64,000 bases of DNA from CAWBJO01 sp963789175 (GCA_963789175.1 CAWBJO010000009.1:434001-498000), one strand, 5' to 3'; shown: positions 43,972-54,907, numbered from the stretch's first letter. Notes: generated from the sequence alone by a model not told the origin. Numbers and translations: made by a program.

Positions 43972-44858
43972 CCGACGCACCCACCATCAACAAGGCCGGT
44001 GCGATCGCGGCGCGACGCACCGCCGGGCAGTCGGCATGGCGCATGCTGAAGAAAGCGCCGATCAGCGCCTGGTTCGGGATGATCGTGATCCTGATCTACG
44101 CGTTCGTCGCCCTTTTCGCACCCATCATCGCGCCCTACGGCGAAGGCGAGGTGCTCGGCGACGCCTATCTTCCGTGGACGGCCGCGCACCCGGTCGGCAC
44201 CGACCAGCTCGGCCGCGACATGCTCACCCGCCTCATCTACGGGGCCCGCAACACGATCGGCATCGCCTTCGTCACCGTGCTCCTGTCGTTCATGATCGGC
44301 GGGTCGCTCGGCATCATGGCGGCGATCTTCCGGGGCTGGCTCGACCAGGTCACCGGCCGCCTCGTCGACGCCCTCATGTCGATCCCGCAGCTCATCTTCG
44401 CGCTTGTGCTGCTGTCGATCGCCGGGCCGTCGGCCCTCAGCATCATCGTCATCATCGCGGTGCTCGATTCGACCCGCGTCTTCCGGCTGTCGCGCGCCGT
44501 GGCCATGAACATCGTCGTCATGGACTACGTCGAAGCGGCGCGGCTCAGGGGAGAGAACACCGGATGGATCATGCGCAAGGAGATCCTGCCCAACATCCTG
44601 CCGACGATGATCACGGAGTTCGGGCTTAGGTTCTGCTTCGTCTTCCTGACGATCAGCGCCCTGTCGTTCCTCGGCCTCGGCATCCAGCCGCCGACCGCGG
44701 ACTGGGGCTCGATGGTGCGCGAGAACGCCACCCTCATCAACTACGGGAACATCACGCCGCTCCTGCCGGCCGGCGCCATCGCGCTCCTGACGGTGGCCGT
44801 CAACTTCGTGGTCGACTGGTTCCTGCATACGACAAGCGGGCTGCGCGATGAACATTGA
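43968..44858 (+). CDS. ABC transporter permease, DppC type
   Basis: 296 residues from the ATG at 43968. N-terminal OppC-type segment (AWFGMIVILIYAFVALFAPIIAPYG), HPVGTDQLGRDMLTRLIYGARN, and the permease EAA loop (VEAARLRGENTGWIMRKEIL). Pairs with the DppB-type subunit. Overlaps the ATPase gene by 11 bases. The open frame continues upstream to 43212, but that part lies inside the previous gene. Confidence 0.95.
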   Translation: MTDAPTINKAGAIAARRTAGQSAWRMLKKAPISAWFGMIVILIYAFVALFAPIIAPYGEGEVLGDAYLPWTAAHPVGTDQLGRDMLTRLIYGARNTIGIAFVTVLLSFMIGGSLGIMAAIFRGWLDQVTGRLVDALMSIPQLIFALVLLSIAGPSALSIIVIIAVLDSTRVFRLSRAVAMNIVVMDYVEAARLRGENTGWIMRKEILPNILPTMITEFGLRFCFVFLTISALSFLGLGIQPPTADWGSMVRENATLINYGNITPLLPAGAIALLTVAVNFVVDWFLHTTSGLRDEH

Positions 44859-46533
44859 GAAACGCAAGGGCAAGGGGCGCGAAAAGGGCAGCGTCCTCCT
44901 CGAGATCAAGGGACTCAAGATCGAAGGCCAGAGCGACGACAAGTGGCACGAGATCGTGCGCGGCGTCGACCTCGTCCTGCATCGCGGCGAAGTCCTCGGC
45001 CTGATCGGCGAGTCGGGTGCCGGCAAGTCGACCCTCGGCCTTGCTGCCATGGGTTTCGCGCGGCCGGGGTGCCGGTTCACCGCGGGCACCATCAAATTCG
45101 ACGATATCGACCTGAGGAAGGCCAGCGAGGGCGAACGGCGGCGACTGCGCGGGTCGCGCATCGCCTACGTCGCGCAGAGCGCCGCGGCGGCGTTCAATCC
45201 CGCCCACAAGCTGATCGACCAGACGGTCGAGACGGCGGTCGGCCATTCGATCAAGTCGCGCGGCGAGGCGGAAAGCGATGCGACGACCCTGTTCAAGCGG
45301 TTGAGGCTCCCGGATCCGGACCGCATCGGCTACCGCTTTCCGCACCAGGTGTCGGGCGGCCAGCTGCAGCGGGCCATGACAGCGATGGCCATGTCGTGCC
45401 GTCCCGACCTCATCATCTTCGACGAGCCGACGACGGCCCTCGACGTGACGACGCAAGTCGAGGTGCTCGCCGCCATCCGGGACATCGTCGAACAGTTCAA
45501 CACCGCCGCGATCTACATCACCCACGATCTAGCCGTCGTGGCGCAGATGGCGCACCGGATCATGGTGCTGCGCTACGGCAAGCTCGTCGAGGAGGCGGCG
45601 ACGCGGGCCATGCTCGCCTCGCCGCGCGAGGACTACACCAAGTCGCTGTGGGCGGTCCGCAAGCTCGCCAGGCCGGAGCGGAAAGGCGACGACATCATCC
45701 TCAAGGTCGACGCGATCGACGCCACCTACGGCAAAGGCGTCGTCAAGGTGCTCGACGACGTCAGCATCGAGGTGCCGCGCGGGCGCACGGTGGCGGTGGT
45801 CGGCGAATCGGGATCCGGAAAGTCGACGCTCGCTCGCGTCATCACCGGCCTGCTGCCGCCGCGCAAGGGCGAGATCATCTTCAACGGCAAGCGCATGCCC
45901 CCTGCCCTGGCGAGCCGCGACAAGGAACTCCTGCGCCAGATCCAGATGATCTATCAAAGCCCCGATACGGCGCTCAATCCGCGGCAGAAGGTGCGCGACG
46001 TCATCGGCCGGCCCCTCGAGTTCTATCTTGACCTCAGGGGCCAGGCGCTGGACCGCCGCATCGGCGAGCTCCTCCGGCTGATCGAGATGGACGAAAGCTT
46101 CGCCGACCGCTACCCGGGCGAGCTTTCCGGCGGGCAGAAGCAACGCATCTGCATCGCCCGGGCGCTGGCGGCGCAGCCGAGCCTCATCATCTGCGACGAG
46201 GTGACGTCGGCGCTCGACCAGATCGTCCAGGAAGAGATCCTGAAGCTGCTCATGAAGCTCCAGGGGGAGTTCAACGTCACCTACCTCTTCATCACCCACG
46301 ACATCGCGACGGTGAAAGCGATCGCCGACGAGATCGTGGTGATGAACCAGGGTCAGGTCGTCCAGCAGGGCCCGAAGAGCAAGGTGCTGAGCCCGCCGCA
46401 TCCGGCCTATACGGAGCTTCTCCTGTCGTCGGTGCCGGAAATGGACCCCGACTGGCTGAGCAACCTTCTCGCCAAGCGCAGCGCCGCAGCGACCGGCCGC
46501 AAGGCCGCCTCCAACCTGCAACCATCCGCCTGA
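44848..46533 (+). CDS. fused double ATPase of the peptide-type ABC importer (DppD-DppF type)
   Basis: 561 residues carrying two complete nucleotide-binding domains. Domain 1: Walker A GESGAGKST, signature VSGGQLQRAM, Walker B LIIFDEPTTALDV. Domain 2 (from about 285): GESGSGKST, LSGGQKQRICIARAL, LIICDEVTSALDQ. Both halves have the OppD/F-type extensions. Walker B of domain 2 has DEVTSALD rather than DEPTSALD. In many species these are two genes; fusion fixes a 1:1 ratio. Co-transcribed with both permeases. Confidence 0.95.
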   Translation: MNIEKRKGKGREKGSVLLEIKGLKIEGQSDDKWHEIVRGVDLVLHRGEVLGLIGESGAGKSTLGLAAMGFARPGCRFTAGTIKFDDIDLRKASEGERRRLRGSRIAYVAQSAAAAFNPAHKLIDQTVETAVGHSIKSRGEAESDATTLFKRLRLPDPDRIGYRFPHQVSGGQLQRAMTAMAMSCRPDLIIFDEPTTALDVTTQVEVLAAIRDIVEQFNTAAIYITHDLAVVAQMAHRIMVLRYGKLVEEAATRAMLASPREDYTKSLWAVRKLARPERKGDDIILKVDAIDATYGKGVVKVLDDVSIEVPRGRTVAVVGESGSGKSTLARVITGLLPPRKGEIIFNGKRMPPALASRDKELLRQIQMIYQSPDTALNPRQKVRDVIGRPLEFYLDLRGQALDRRIGELLRLIEMDESFADRYPGELSGGQKQRICIARALAAQPSLIICDEVTSALDQIVQEEILKLLMKLQGEFNVTYLFITHDIATVKAIADEIVVMNQGQVVQQGPKSKVLSPPHPAYTELLLSSVPEMDPDWLSNLLAKRSAAATGRKAASNLQPSA

Positions 46534-46555
46534 GGGGCGCGTTCCTTCCGCACCC

Positions 46556-47113
46556 ATGGCGACGCACAGGATTCTCGGCATCACCGGCAGCCTCAGAAAG
46601 GCCTCCTTCAACACGGCGCTGCTGCGCACGGTCATCGCGCAGGCGCCGGCGTCGCTCGCCATCGAGGAGGCCAATCTCGCCGGCATCCCGATCTACAACG
46701 GCGACGACGAGAAGGCGCTCGGCCCCCCGCGGGCGGTCACCGAGCTCAGCGAGCGGATCCGGGCCGCGACTGCAGTGATCATCGTGACGCCGGAGTACAA
46801 TTTCTCGATTCCCGGGCCGCTCAAGAACGGGCTCGACTGGATCTCGCGTCCCAAGGGCCAGCCGTTCAAGGACAAGCCGGTCGGCGTGGTCGGCGCATCG
46901 GACGGCCAGGTCGGCACCGCCCGGTGCCAGTACCACCTGCGGCAGGTGCTCGTTTCCCTCCAGGCCCTCACCATGACCAAGCCCGAGGTTCTGCTGACCA
47001 ATGCGGACGACAAGTTCGACGCCGACGGCAAGCTCACCGACGCGCCGACCCTCGAGGTCGTGAAGCGGTGGATCGCCGCCTTCGAGCGGTGGGTCGGCCG
47101 CTTCGCAGGCTAG
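46556..47113 (+). CDS. NADPH-dependent FMN reductase (chromate/quinone reductase family)
   Basis: 185 residues, flavodoxin-like fold. FMN phosphate loop ITGSLRKASFNTALL near residue 6-20 and the signature PEYNFSIPGPLKNGLDWISRP. The family reduces FMN, quinones, azo compounds or chromate with NAD(P)H. It follows the ATPase gene by 22 bases and may be part of that operon. Its TAG stop shares a CTAG with the stop of convergent rpe. Confidence 0.92.
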   Translation: MATHRILGITGSLRKASFNTALLRTVIAQAPASLAIEEANLAGIPIYNGDDEKALGPPRAVTELSERIRAATAVIIVTPEYNFSIPGPLKNGLDWISRPKGQPFKDKPVGVVGASDGQVGTARCQYHLRQVLVSLQALTMTKPEVLLTNADDKFDADGKLTDAPTLEVVKRWIAAFERWVGRFAG

Positions 47114-47775
47114 ACGCCGGCCGCGGCGCGAATAGCGGCAATCCGGTCGCGATAGGCGGACTCGCTCCGGCCGGAAAAGATCGCCGATCCCGCCACCAGC
47201 ACGTCCGCGCCGGCCTCGGCCGCCACGCCCGCGGTTTCGGGTCCGATGCCGCCATCGGCTTCGATCTTCAGCGACCGGTTGCCGGCGAGGGCGCGGAGCC
47301 TCCGGATCTTGGCGAGGACGCCCGGGATGAACGCCTGGCCGCCGAAGCCGGGATTGACGGTCATCGCGATGACCTGATCCACCTCGTCGAGGACCCCTTC
47401 GATGGCGGAAAGCGGCGTGTCCGGATTGAGGGCGACCCCGGCCCGCCGGCCGAGCTTGCGGATGGCGCGAAGGGTGCGGACGACGTCCGGCCCGGCCTCG
47501 ACATGGACGGTGATGGTGTCGGCTCCGGCTTCCGCGAACGCAGCGATGAAGGGATCGGCGGGCGCGATCATCAGATGGACGTCGAGCGGTATCGCGGTGA
47601 CCCTGCGGGCGGCGGCGACAACGCCCGGACCGAAGGTGATGTTGGGAACGAAGTGACCGTCCATCACGTCGATATGGATCCAGTCGGCGCCGGCGGCGGC
47701 GACGGCGGCGATCTCCTCGCCCAGGCGGGCGACGTCGGCGGCGAGGATCGAGGGGGCGATGAGGACCGGGGCCAT
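47110..47775 (-). CDS. rpe: ribulose-phosphate 3-epimerase
   Basis: 221 residues from the ATG at 47775. Interconverts ribulose-5-phosphate and xylulose-5-phosphate in the pentose phosphate and Calvin cycles. TIM barrel with IAPSILAAD, HIDVMDGHFVPNITFGP, DVHLMI, TVNPGFGGQAFI, and the phosphate site EADGGI. Starts 5 bases after the gap stop, so gap-rpe is a two-gene operon. No Calvin-cycle genes are visible nearby. Confidence 0.97.
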   Translation of the reverse strand: MAPVLIAPSILAADVARLGEEIAAVAAAGADWIHIDVMDGHFVPNITFGPGVVAAARRVTAIPLDVHLMIAPADPFIAAFAEAGADTITVHVEAGPDVVRTLRAIRKLGRRAGVALNPDTPLSAIEGVLDEVDQVIAMTVNPGFGGQAFIPGVLAKIRRLRALAGNRSLKIEADGGIGPETAGVAAEAGADVLVAGSAIFSGRSESAYRDRIAAIRAAAGV

Positions 47776-47780
47776 GCGCC

Positions 47781-48788
47781 CTAGAGCAGCTTGCCCATGG
47801 CGACCGCGGTATCGGCCATGCGGTTGGAGAAGCCCCACTCGTTGTCGTACCACGACATGACGCGAACGAGGTTGCCGTCGATCACCTTGGTCTGGTCGAG
47901 AGCGAAGTTCGAGGAATGCGGATCGTGGTTGAAATCGATCGACACGTTGGGATGGCGCGTGGTGTCGAGGATGCCCTTGAGCTCCTGCTGCGAGGCGCGC
48001 TCTACGGCGCCGTTCACCTCGTCGGGCGTGGTCGTCCGCTTCGTCACCACCTTGAGGTCGATCACCGAGACGTTCGGCGTCGGCACGCGGATCGAGACGC
48101 CGTCGAGCTTGCCCTTGAGTTCGGGAAGGACGAGGCCGACCGCCTTGGCGGCGCCGGTCGAGGTGGGGATCATGGAGAGCGCCGCGGCGCGGGCGCGATA
48201 GAGATCCTTGTGCATGGTATCGAGGGTGGGCTGGTCGCCGGTATAGGCGTGGACGGTGGTCATGAACCCCTTCTCGATGCCGATAGCGTCGTTGAGGACC
48301 TTGGCTATGGGCGCCAGGCAGTTGGTGGTGCACGAAGCATTCGAGACAACCATGTGGGCAGGCGTGATTCTGTCGTGGTTGACGCCATAGACCACGGTGA
48401 TGTCGGCGCCGTCGGAAGGTGCGGAGACGAGGACGCGCTTGGCGCCGGCAGTCAGGTGCGCGGCCGCCTTGTCGCGAGCGGTGAAGATGCCCGTGCACTC
48501 GAGCGCGATGTCGATGCCGAGCGATTTCCACGGCAGGGTTGCCGGATCCTTGATGGCCGTAACCTTGAGGCGGTGCTTGCCGATGACGATGCTGTCGCCG
48601 TCGACCGCCACGTCGGCCGGAAAGCGGCCGTGAACGGAGTCGAAGCGCAGGAGATGGGCGTTGGTCTCAGGCGGGCCGAGATCGTTCAGCGCGACGACCT
48701 CGATGTCGGTACGCCCGCATTCGATGATGGCGCGCAGGATGTTGCGGCCGATGCGGCCAAACCCGTTGATCGCGACGCGCACTGCCAT
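47781..48788 (-). CDS. gap: glyceraldehyde-3-phosphate dehydrogenase, type I
   Basis: 335 residues from the ATG at 48788, with GGAGG 6 bases upstream. NAD-binding VAINGFGRIGRN, catalytic cysteine in SNASCTTNCLAP, TVHAYTGDQ, SWYDNEWGFSNRM. Central glycolysis/gluconeogenesis enzyme. VALNDLGPPE in place of the usual ND(L/P) motif suggests NAD preference but is not decisive. First gene of gap-rpe. Confidence 0.97.
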   Translation of the reverse strand: MAVRVAINGFGRIGRNILRAIIECGRTDIEVVALNDLGPPETNAHLLRFDSVHGRFPADVAVDGDSIVIGKHRLKVTAIKDPATLPWKSLGIDIALECTGIFTARDKAAAHLTAGAKRVLVSAPSDGADITVVYGVNHDRITPAHMVVSNASCTTNCLAPIAKVLNDAIGIEKGFMTTVHAYTGDQPTLDTMHKDLYRARAAALSMIPTSTGAAKAVGLVLPELKGKLDGVSIRVPTPNVSVIDLKVVTKRTTTPDEVNGAVERASQQELKGILDTTRHPNVSIDFNHDPHSSNFALDQTKVIDGNLVRVMSWYDNEWGFSNRMADTAVAMGKLL

Positions 48789-48904
48789 GAAAGTCCTCCG
48801 TTCGAAAAAGCGGGGTTCCGATCCTCGGCTCCAGCCGTGCGGCACTTATAGACCATGAGGCGGCGCAGGGAAGGCCCACGCCCGCGAAAAACTTGCCGCA
48901 GTGC

Positions 48905-49745
48905 CTACTGATTGGCGGCGATGGCCATCTGGATGTCGCGCTCGCGCCGCTTCTCCGCCCGGTACATGATGATGCCGGCGGCAACGACGCAAAGGGTTAC
49001 GACGCCGATGATGAGGGTGGCCAGGGCGTTGATGTCGGGCGTCACTCCGAGCTTCACCTTCGACCAGACGACGAGCGGCAGCGTGTTGGCACCCGGGCCG
49101 GTGGTGAAGCTGGTGATGACGAGATCGTCGAGCGACAGGGTGAAGGCGAGAAGCCAGCCCGAGATCATGGCCGGAGAAATGATCGGCAGGGTGATGTCGA
49201 ACAGAACCCGCAGGGGCTTCGAGCCCAGGTCCATGGCGGCTTCCTCGACAGAGCGATCCATCGACGACAGGCGCGACTGGACGATGACGGCGACGTAGGA
49301 CATGGCGAAGGTGGTGTGGGCGAGGACGACGGTCGTCGAGCCGCGGCCGCGCGGCCAGCCGATCACCTGCTCCATGGTGATGAACAGGAAAAGCATGGAG
49401 AGTGCCGGTGATCACCTCGGGCATCACGAGCGGCGCCGACACGAGGCCGGAGAAGAAGGTGCGCCCGGGAAACCGCACGAAGCGGGCGAGCGCCATGCCC
49501 GCCATGGTGCCGAGGATGGTGGCGATGGTCGCACTGACGGCGGCGATCTCGAGGGACAGGACCGCGGCGTCGATGATCTGGCTGTTGGCGAACAGCTTGC
49601 CGTACCACTCGGTTGAGAAGCCACCCCACAACATCGCCAGCCGCGACTTGTTGAACGAGTAGACGACGAGGGACAAGAGCGGAACGTAGAGGAACACGAA
49701 GCCGGCGCACAGGCAGGCCATCAGGAATGTCGATCTGCGGTTCAT
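48905..49745 (-). pseudogene. potC: Pot-type ABC permease 2 (PotC-like), one-base frameshift
   Basis: The N-terminal half reads in one frame (FLMACLCAGFVFLYVPLLSLV, SAPLVMPEVITG) and the rest in another (LFLFITMEQVIGWPRGRG, VIVQSRLSSMDRSVEEAAMDLG, SGWLLAFTLSLDDLVITSF). Dropping the T at 49403 (plus strand) joins PEVITG to LSMLFLF and gives an unbroken 279-residue permease ending at 48905. Without that, translation continues out of frame to 48846. Partner of the permease just upstream. Either a sequencing insertion or a very recent mutation, since the rest is fully conserved. Confidence 0.85.
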
Positions 49746-49749
49746 GCCG

Positions 49750-50713
49750 TCATGCCCTGTGCGCGTTTCGCGATTCGATGTGACTGTAGATCATGATCGG
49801 CACGACCAGCAGGAGCAGCAGCGCGACCGCCACGGCGGCGGCGACGGGCCAGTCGCGATTGAGGAAGAACTCGTCGGCGAGGACGCGGCCGATCATCGGG
49901 ACTGTTGGACGAACCGAGCAGCGTCGGGATCACGTACTCGCCGGTCGCCGGAATGAAGACGAGCATGGCGCCGGCGACGATGCCCGGTATCGACAGGGGA
50001 AGCGTGATGTCGCGGAAGACCTCCCACGGCCGAGAGCCCAGGTCCATGGCCGCCTCGTTCAGCGTGTAGTCGAGCTTCTCGAGATTGGCGTAGAGCGGCA
50101 GGACCATGAACGGCAGGTAGGAATAGACGATGCCGACATAGACGGCGAAGTCGGTGTTCATCATCTGGATGGGCTCGTCGATGATGTTCAGGTTCATCAG
50201 GAGATTGTTGATGATGCCGTTGTTGCCGAGCATTCCCATCCAGGCATAGATGCGCAGCAGGAAGGAGGTCCAGAACGGCAGGATCACCATGAGCAGCATG
50301 ACGTGCCGCCAGACACCCTCGGAGCGGGCGATGCCGAGCGCCATCGGGTAGCCGACGATGAGGCAGATCACGGTCGATATGGCGGCAATGCGGACCGAGT
50401 TGACGTAGCCGACCCAGTAGAGGTTGTCCTGGGTGAGGAAGATGTAGTTGTCGAAGGTGAGGTAGGGAAATTCCGCCTCCCAGGTGACGGGAGGAATGCC
50501 CACGAACGAGGTGCCGCCGGCGATGACAAGGACGATGAAGAACGGCACCAGGAAGAAGACGATCAGCCAGAAATAGGGAATGGCGATGATGAGATCGCGC
50601 CAGGCGCGGCGGTCGAGCCAGGTCCGGAAACGCGACGGGCGCGCGGCAGCCGCCGCGCCGGCGGCTAGCGACTCGGCGGCAGTCACGTCAGGCCGGCGCG
50701 CCACCTCCGACAT
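49750..50713 (-). pseudogene. potB: Pot-type ABC permease 1 (PotB-like), one-base frameshift
   Basis: Reads well to GEYVIPTLLGSSNSP, then shifts. If one G of the GGG at 49898-49900 (plus strand) is removed, the frame continues MIGRVLADEFFLNRDWP and the last membrane helix (AVALLLLLVVPIMIYSHIE), ending at a TGA at 49750 after 320 residues. As written, the frame ends at 49742 with an arginine-rich tail. Six membrane helices; EAA loop LNEAAMDLGSRPWEVFRDI. Starts 3 bases after potA. Confidence 0.85.
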
Positions 50714-50716
50714 CCG

Positions 50717-51835
<1,119 letters not shown>

Positions 51836-51885
51836 GCTTCCCCACTCACATCAAACGACCCTCGGTGCCCGCCGTGCGCGGACGG

Positions 51886-52992
51886 TCAGGCCCCAGTCTT
51901 GAGCCTGTTCCAAGCGCGCGTGCGGGCCCGCTCGGCCTGCGGCGAAGCGGTCGCCTGCACCCAAAGGCGGACCATGATGTCGTCGCTCGGGAAAACCGCC
52001 GGATCCTCGAGCACCGCCTTGTCGGTGAACGCAAGCGCCGCCTTGTTGGCATGCGCGTAGTTGGTGAAGTTGGTGCACTTGGCGATGACTTCGGGCTCCA
52101 TGAGGTAGTTCAGGAAGGCGTGCGCACCCTCCGGGTTGGGCGAGTCGGCCGGGATGACCATCACGTCGAACCAGGCGCCGCTGCCGGACTTCGGCACGTT
52201 GTAGACGAGGTTGAGCTCGACGCCGGCCTCCTGGGCGCGCGCCATGGCCGTGGCGTAGTCGCCCGACCAGGTCATCGACACGCAGAGCTCCTTGTTGGGC
52301 AGGGCGTTCAGGTAGTTCGCGGCATCGAAGGTCTTGATGTACTTGCGCACCGGTTTGAATGCCTCGACGACCGCATCGTAGTCCTCGGGCTTCTCGGAGT
52401 TCGGATCCTTGCCGAGATAGGCAAGCGCCATCGGAATGACGTCGGTCGGCGATTCGAGGATGTTGACGCCGCACTTGCCGAGCTTCTCCATGAAGGCAGG
52501 GTTGAGAAGCAGCTCCATGCTGTCGATCGGGGCGTTGTCGCCGAGCGCCTCCTTCACCATGTCGACGTTCACGGTGATGCCCGCCGTGCCCCACATGTAC
52601 GGCACGCAATAGGCGTTGTTGGGATCGCGGTCGGCGAGGATGGCGAGGATCTTCTCGTCGAGATTCTTCCAGTTCGTGAGCTTCGACTTGTCGAGCGCCA
52701 TGAAGGCGCCGGCAGGAATGAAGCGCGGCAGGTTGGTGCTGGCGAAGTCGATCACATCGTAGCCGGTCGATCCGGCCATCACCTTCGCCTCGACGGTCTC
52801 GGCGGCGTCGTAGGTGTCGTAGATGACCTTGTAGCCGGTGAGCTTCTCGAAATCGGCGACGGTCGTCTCGCCGATATAGTCCGCCCAGTTGTAGATCTTC
52901 ACCTCGCCGGCGGCGTGGGCACGGCGAGCAATGTACGGCATGGCCAGACCGGCTGCGCCCGCACCCAGCAATGTGCGCCTTGAAAGCTTCAT
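51886..52992 (-). CDS. polyamine-type periplasmic binding protein
   Basis: 368 residues. Tat-type leader SRRTLLGAGAAGLAMPYIARRAHA. Body of the PotD/PotF family: VKIYNWADYIGETTVADFEK, YDVIDFASTNLPRFI, PYMWGTAGITVN, MTWSGDYATAM, FDVMVIPADSPNPEGAHAFLNYLMEPEV. These suggest polyamines or another cationic amine. AGGAGA lies 7 bases before the ATG. Separated by 91 bases from the acyl-CoA dehydrogenase upstream, so the transporter may have its own promoter there. Confidence 0.9.
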   Translation of the reverse strand: MKLSRRTLLGAGAAGLAMPYIARRAHAAGEVKIYNWADYIGETTVADFEKLTGYKVIYDTYDAAETVEAKVMAGSTGYDVIDFASTNLPRFIPAGAFMALDKSKLTNWKNLDEKILAILADRDPNNAYCVPYMWGTAGITVNVDMVKEALGDNAPIDSMELLLNPAFMEKLGKCGVNILESPTDVIPMALAYLGKDPNSEKPEDYDAVVEAFKPVRKYIKTFDAANYLNALPNKELCVSMTWSGDYATAMARAQEAGVELNLVYNVPKSGSGAWFDVMVIPADSPNPEGAHAFLNYLMEPEVIAKCTNFTNYAHANKAALAFTDKAVLEDPAVFPSDDIMVRLWVQATASPQAERARTRAWNRLKTGA

Positions 52993-53083
52993 GGAACGTC
53001 TCCTGTGATGACCGGCTTCTCCGCTGTCCGGTTGGGGTTGTGGCCGAGAAGATTACCTCCTCGCCTTAGACAATCAATCATGT

Positions 53084-54262
53084 TCATGCCCGCATCATTA
53101 CCGGCAGGCCGCGCTTCAGGACGGCTTTCGCTATGATGAGACGCTGAATCTCGCTGGTTCCTTCCCAGATCCGGTCGACCCTAAGCTCGCGAAGGAAGCG
53201 TTCGGCGGCATTTTCACGCATATAGCCGCGGCCGCCGAAGATCTGGACGACACGGTCGGCGACCCGCCAGGCCATCTCGGATGCATAAAGCTTAACCATC
53301 GCGCAGCGGGCGTGCAGGTCCTTGGGGTCGGATTTTTGGTCGTGGGCGCTTGCCGCCTCGTAGGTCATGAGGCGGGCGGCGTGCAGCTCGGTCACGCTGT
53401 CGGCGAGCATGGCCTGGATGAGCTGATAGTCGGCGATCGGACGGCCGGAGACGATGCGGCCCTTGGCGAATTCGGTCGCTTCCTCGATGAGCCGGGCGGC
53501 GGCACCGCAGCAGCGCGCGGCGATCATCAGGCGCTCGCGCCGGAACCAGGCATGGGTGAAGCCCATGCCGTCCCCTTCGCCGCCGATGCGGTTGGCGGCC
53601 GGGATCTTGACGTTCTCGAAGGCGATGATCGGATGGTGGTGATTGTAAGTGTGGGCATAGAGCGGCGTGCGTACGTTGCGGATGCCGCCCGCCGTCCTCG
53701 GCGTGAAGAACAGGCAGTGGGCGCCATCGTTGGCGCCGCCGGCGATGCGCGCCTGGACGATGATGGTGTCGGCAAGATTGGCGCTCGTGACATGCCACTT
53801 CTCGCCGTTCAGGAGATAGTGCTCGCCGCGGTGCTCGGCCGTCGATGCCATGGCAGCGGGATCGGAGCCGGCGTCGGACTCGGTGATGGCATAGCAGATA
53901 TGGCGCTCGCCGCGCATGAGCGGCATGACGAGGCGCTCGATCTGCTCGTCGTTGAAGGCTTCGAACATCCACGACTGGGCCTCGCCATAGCACCAGCCGA
54001 GCGCGTTGGTGACGCGGCCGAGCTGCTCGACCATGGCGACCTGGGTGAGCACCGGGAGGGCGAGGCCGCCCTGCGCGAGGGGAACGTCGGCGCGCGACAG
54101 GCCCATGGCGATGGCGAGACGCTCATGCCGCGCCGCCTGGTCCGCGGGGATGCGGCCCTCGTTCATCTCCGCCTCGACTTCCCAGGGAATGAGCTCCTTG
54201 TCGACGAAGGCCCGGACCTTGTCGCGCCACTCCACCGCATCCGCCGGGAGGCCGAAGCTCAT
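53084..54262 (-). CDS. acyl-CoA dehydrogenase, second copy (CaiA-like)
   Basis: 392 residues. FAD/substrate motifs AITESDAGSDPAAM, GEKWHVTSANLAD, the R-rich SGRPIADYQLIQ helix, and the C-terminal RIWEGTSEIQRLI with the Glu in the medium-chain catalytic position, unlike the dehydrogenase at 0.8-1.9 kb. Overlaps the TetR gene by 4 bases (ATGA), so regulator and enzyme are coupled. In this cluster it may oxidise the acyl-CoA formed by the upstream 2-ketoacid oxidoreductase; that link is inference. Confidence 0.92.
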   Translation of the reverse strand: MSFGLPADAVEWRDKVRAFVDKELIPWEVEAEMNEGRIPADQAARHERLAIAMGLSRADVPLAQGGLALPVLTQVAMVEQLGRVTNALGWCYGEAQSWMFEAFNDEQIERLVMPLMRGERHICYAITESDAGSDPAAMASTAEHRGEHYLLNGEKWHVTSANLADTIIVQARIAGGANDGAHCLFFTPRTAGGIRNVRTPLYAHTYNHHHPIIAFENVKIPAANRIGGEGDGMGFTHAWFRRERLMIAARCCGAAARLIEEATEFAKGRIVSGRPIADYQLIQAMLADSVTELHAARLMTYEAASAHDQKSDPKDLHARCAMVKLYASEMAWRVADRVVQIFGGRGYMRENAAERFLRELRVDRIWEGTSEIQRLIIAKAVLKRGLPVMMRA

Positions 54263-54906
54263 GCGAGCACGGCCCCGTCGCTGTCGAAGTGGCGCGGAAA
54301 GAAGGCATGCAGACAGGTCGCGATGGTGCGCACGGCCTCATCGCGCCCGTATGGCTTCTCCGTCGTCATGAGATCGAGCCACATGCCCTCGAGCAGCGCC
54401 TCGAGAGCGCGACCGGTGCGAACCGGATCGTGCGGATAGCCGCCCTCGCCTATCAGGCTTCGGCAGAGATCGCGGACGATCGCGGAATAGGCGGCGTCGC
54501 TGGTGGCGCAATGTTCCTGGTAGGTCGGGCGGCTCTGGGCCTCGGCCCAGAAGGCGCACCAGGCGGCGAGCGTGCGCGGCGTGCAGACGGCCTCGTTGAA
54601 ATCGGCGGCCAGGAGAGCGGCGAGCTTGTGCGCGTCACGGGGGCCGGCCGACTTGAGCGCGTCCTGCCAATTGCTCCGGTAATCCTCGGCTAGGGCCTTC
54701 AGCGTCTCGACGAGCAGCTTCTCCTTGGTCTCGAAGTGGAAATTGACGATGCCGACCGAAAGGCCGGCCGTCTTGGCGACGTCGGCCAAAGTCAGCTCGG
54801 AGTAGCCCTTGCGGGCGAGCGTATCGATCGTGGCCTCGATGAGCTGGTGGCGGCGGACTTCCTTCGAGGCCTTGCGCGGCGTTGCTTCGGCGAACACGGC
54901 GGTCAT
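54259..54906 (-). CDS. TetR-family regulator, BetI-like
   Basis: 215 residues from the ATG at 54906. N-terminal HTH: ATIDTLARKGYSELTLADVAKTAGLSVGIVNFHFETKEKLL, of which LTLADVAKTAGLSVGIVNFHF is the recognition region in two adjoining pieces; the C-terminal ligand domain resembles BetI (CAFWAEAQSRPTYQEHC, LLEGMWLDLM). BetI represses choline/betaine genes in other bacteria; here choline genes are absent, so the ligand is open. Starts 1 base after the methyltransferase stop and overlaps the dehydrogenase. A palindrome at 55739-55770 is a candidate operator. Confidence 0.88.
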   Translation of the reverse strand: MTAVFAEATPRKASKEVRRHQLIEATIDTLARKGYSELTLADVAKTAGLSVGIVNFHFETKEKLLVETLKALAEDYRSNWQDALKSAGPRDAHKLAALLAADFNEAVCTPRTLAAWCAFWAEAQSRPTYQEHCATSDAAYSAIVRDLCRSLIGEGGYPHDPVRTGRALEALLEGMWLDLMTTEKPYGRDEAVRTIATCLHAFFPRHFDSDGAVLA

Positions 54907-54907
54907 C

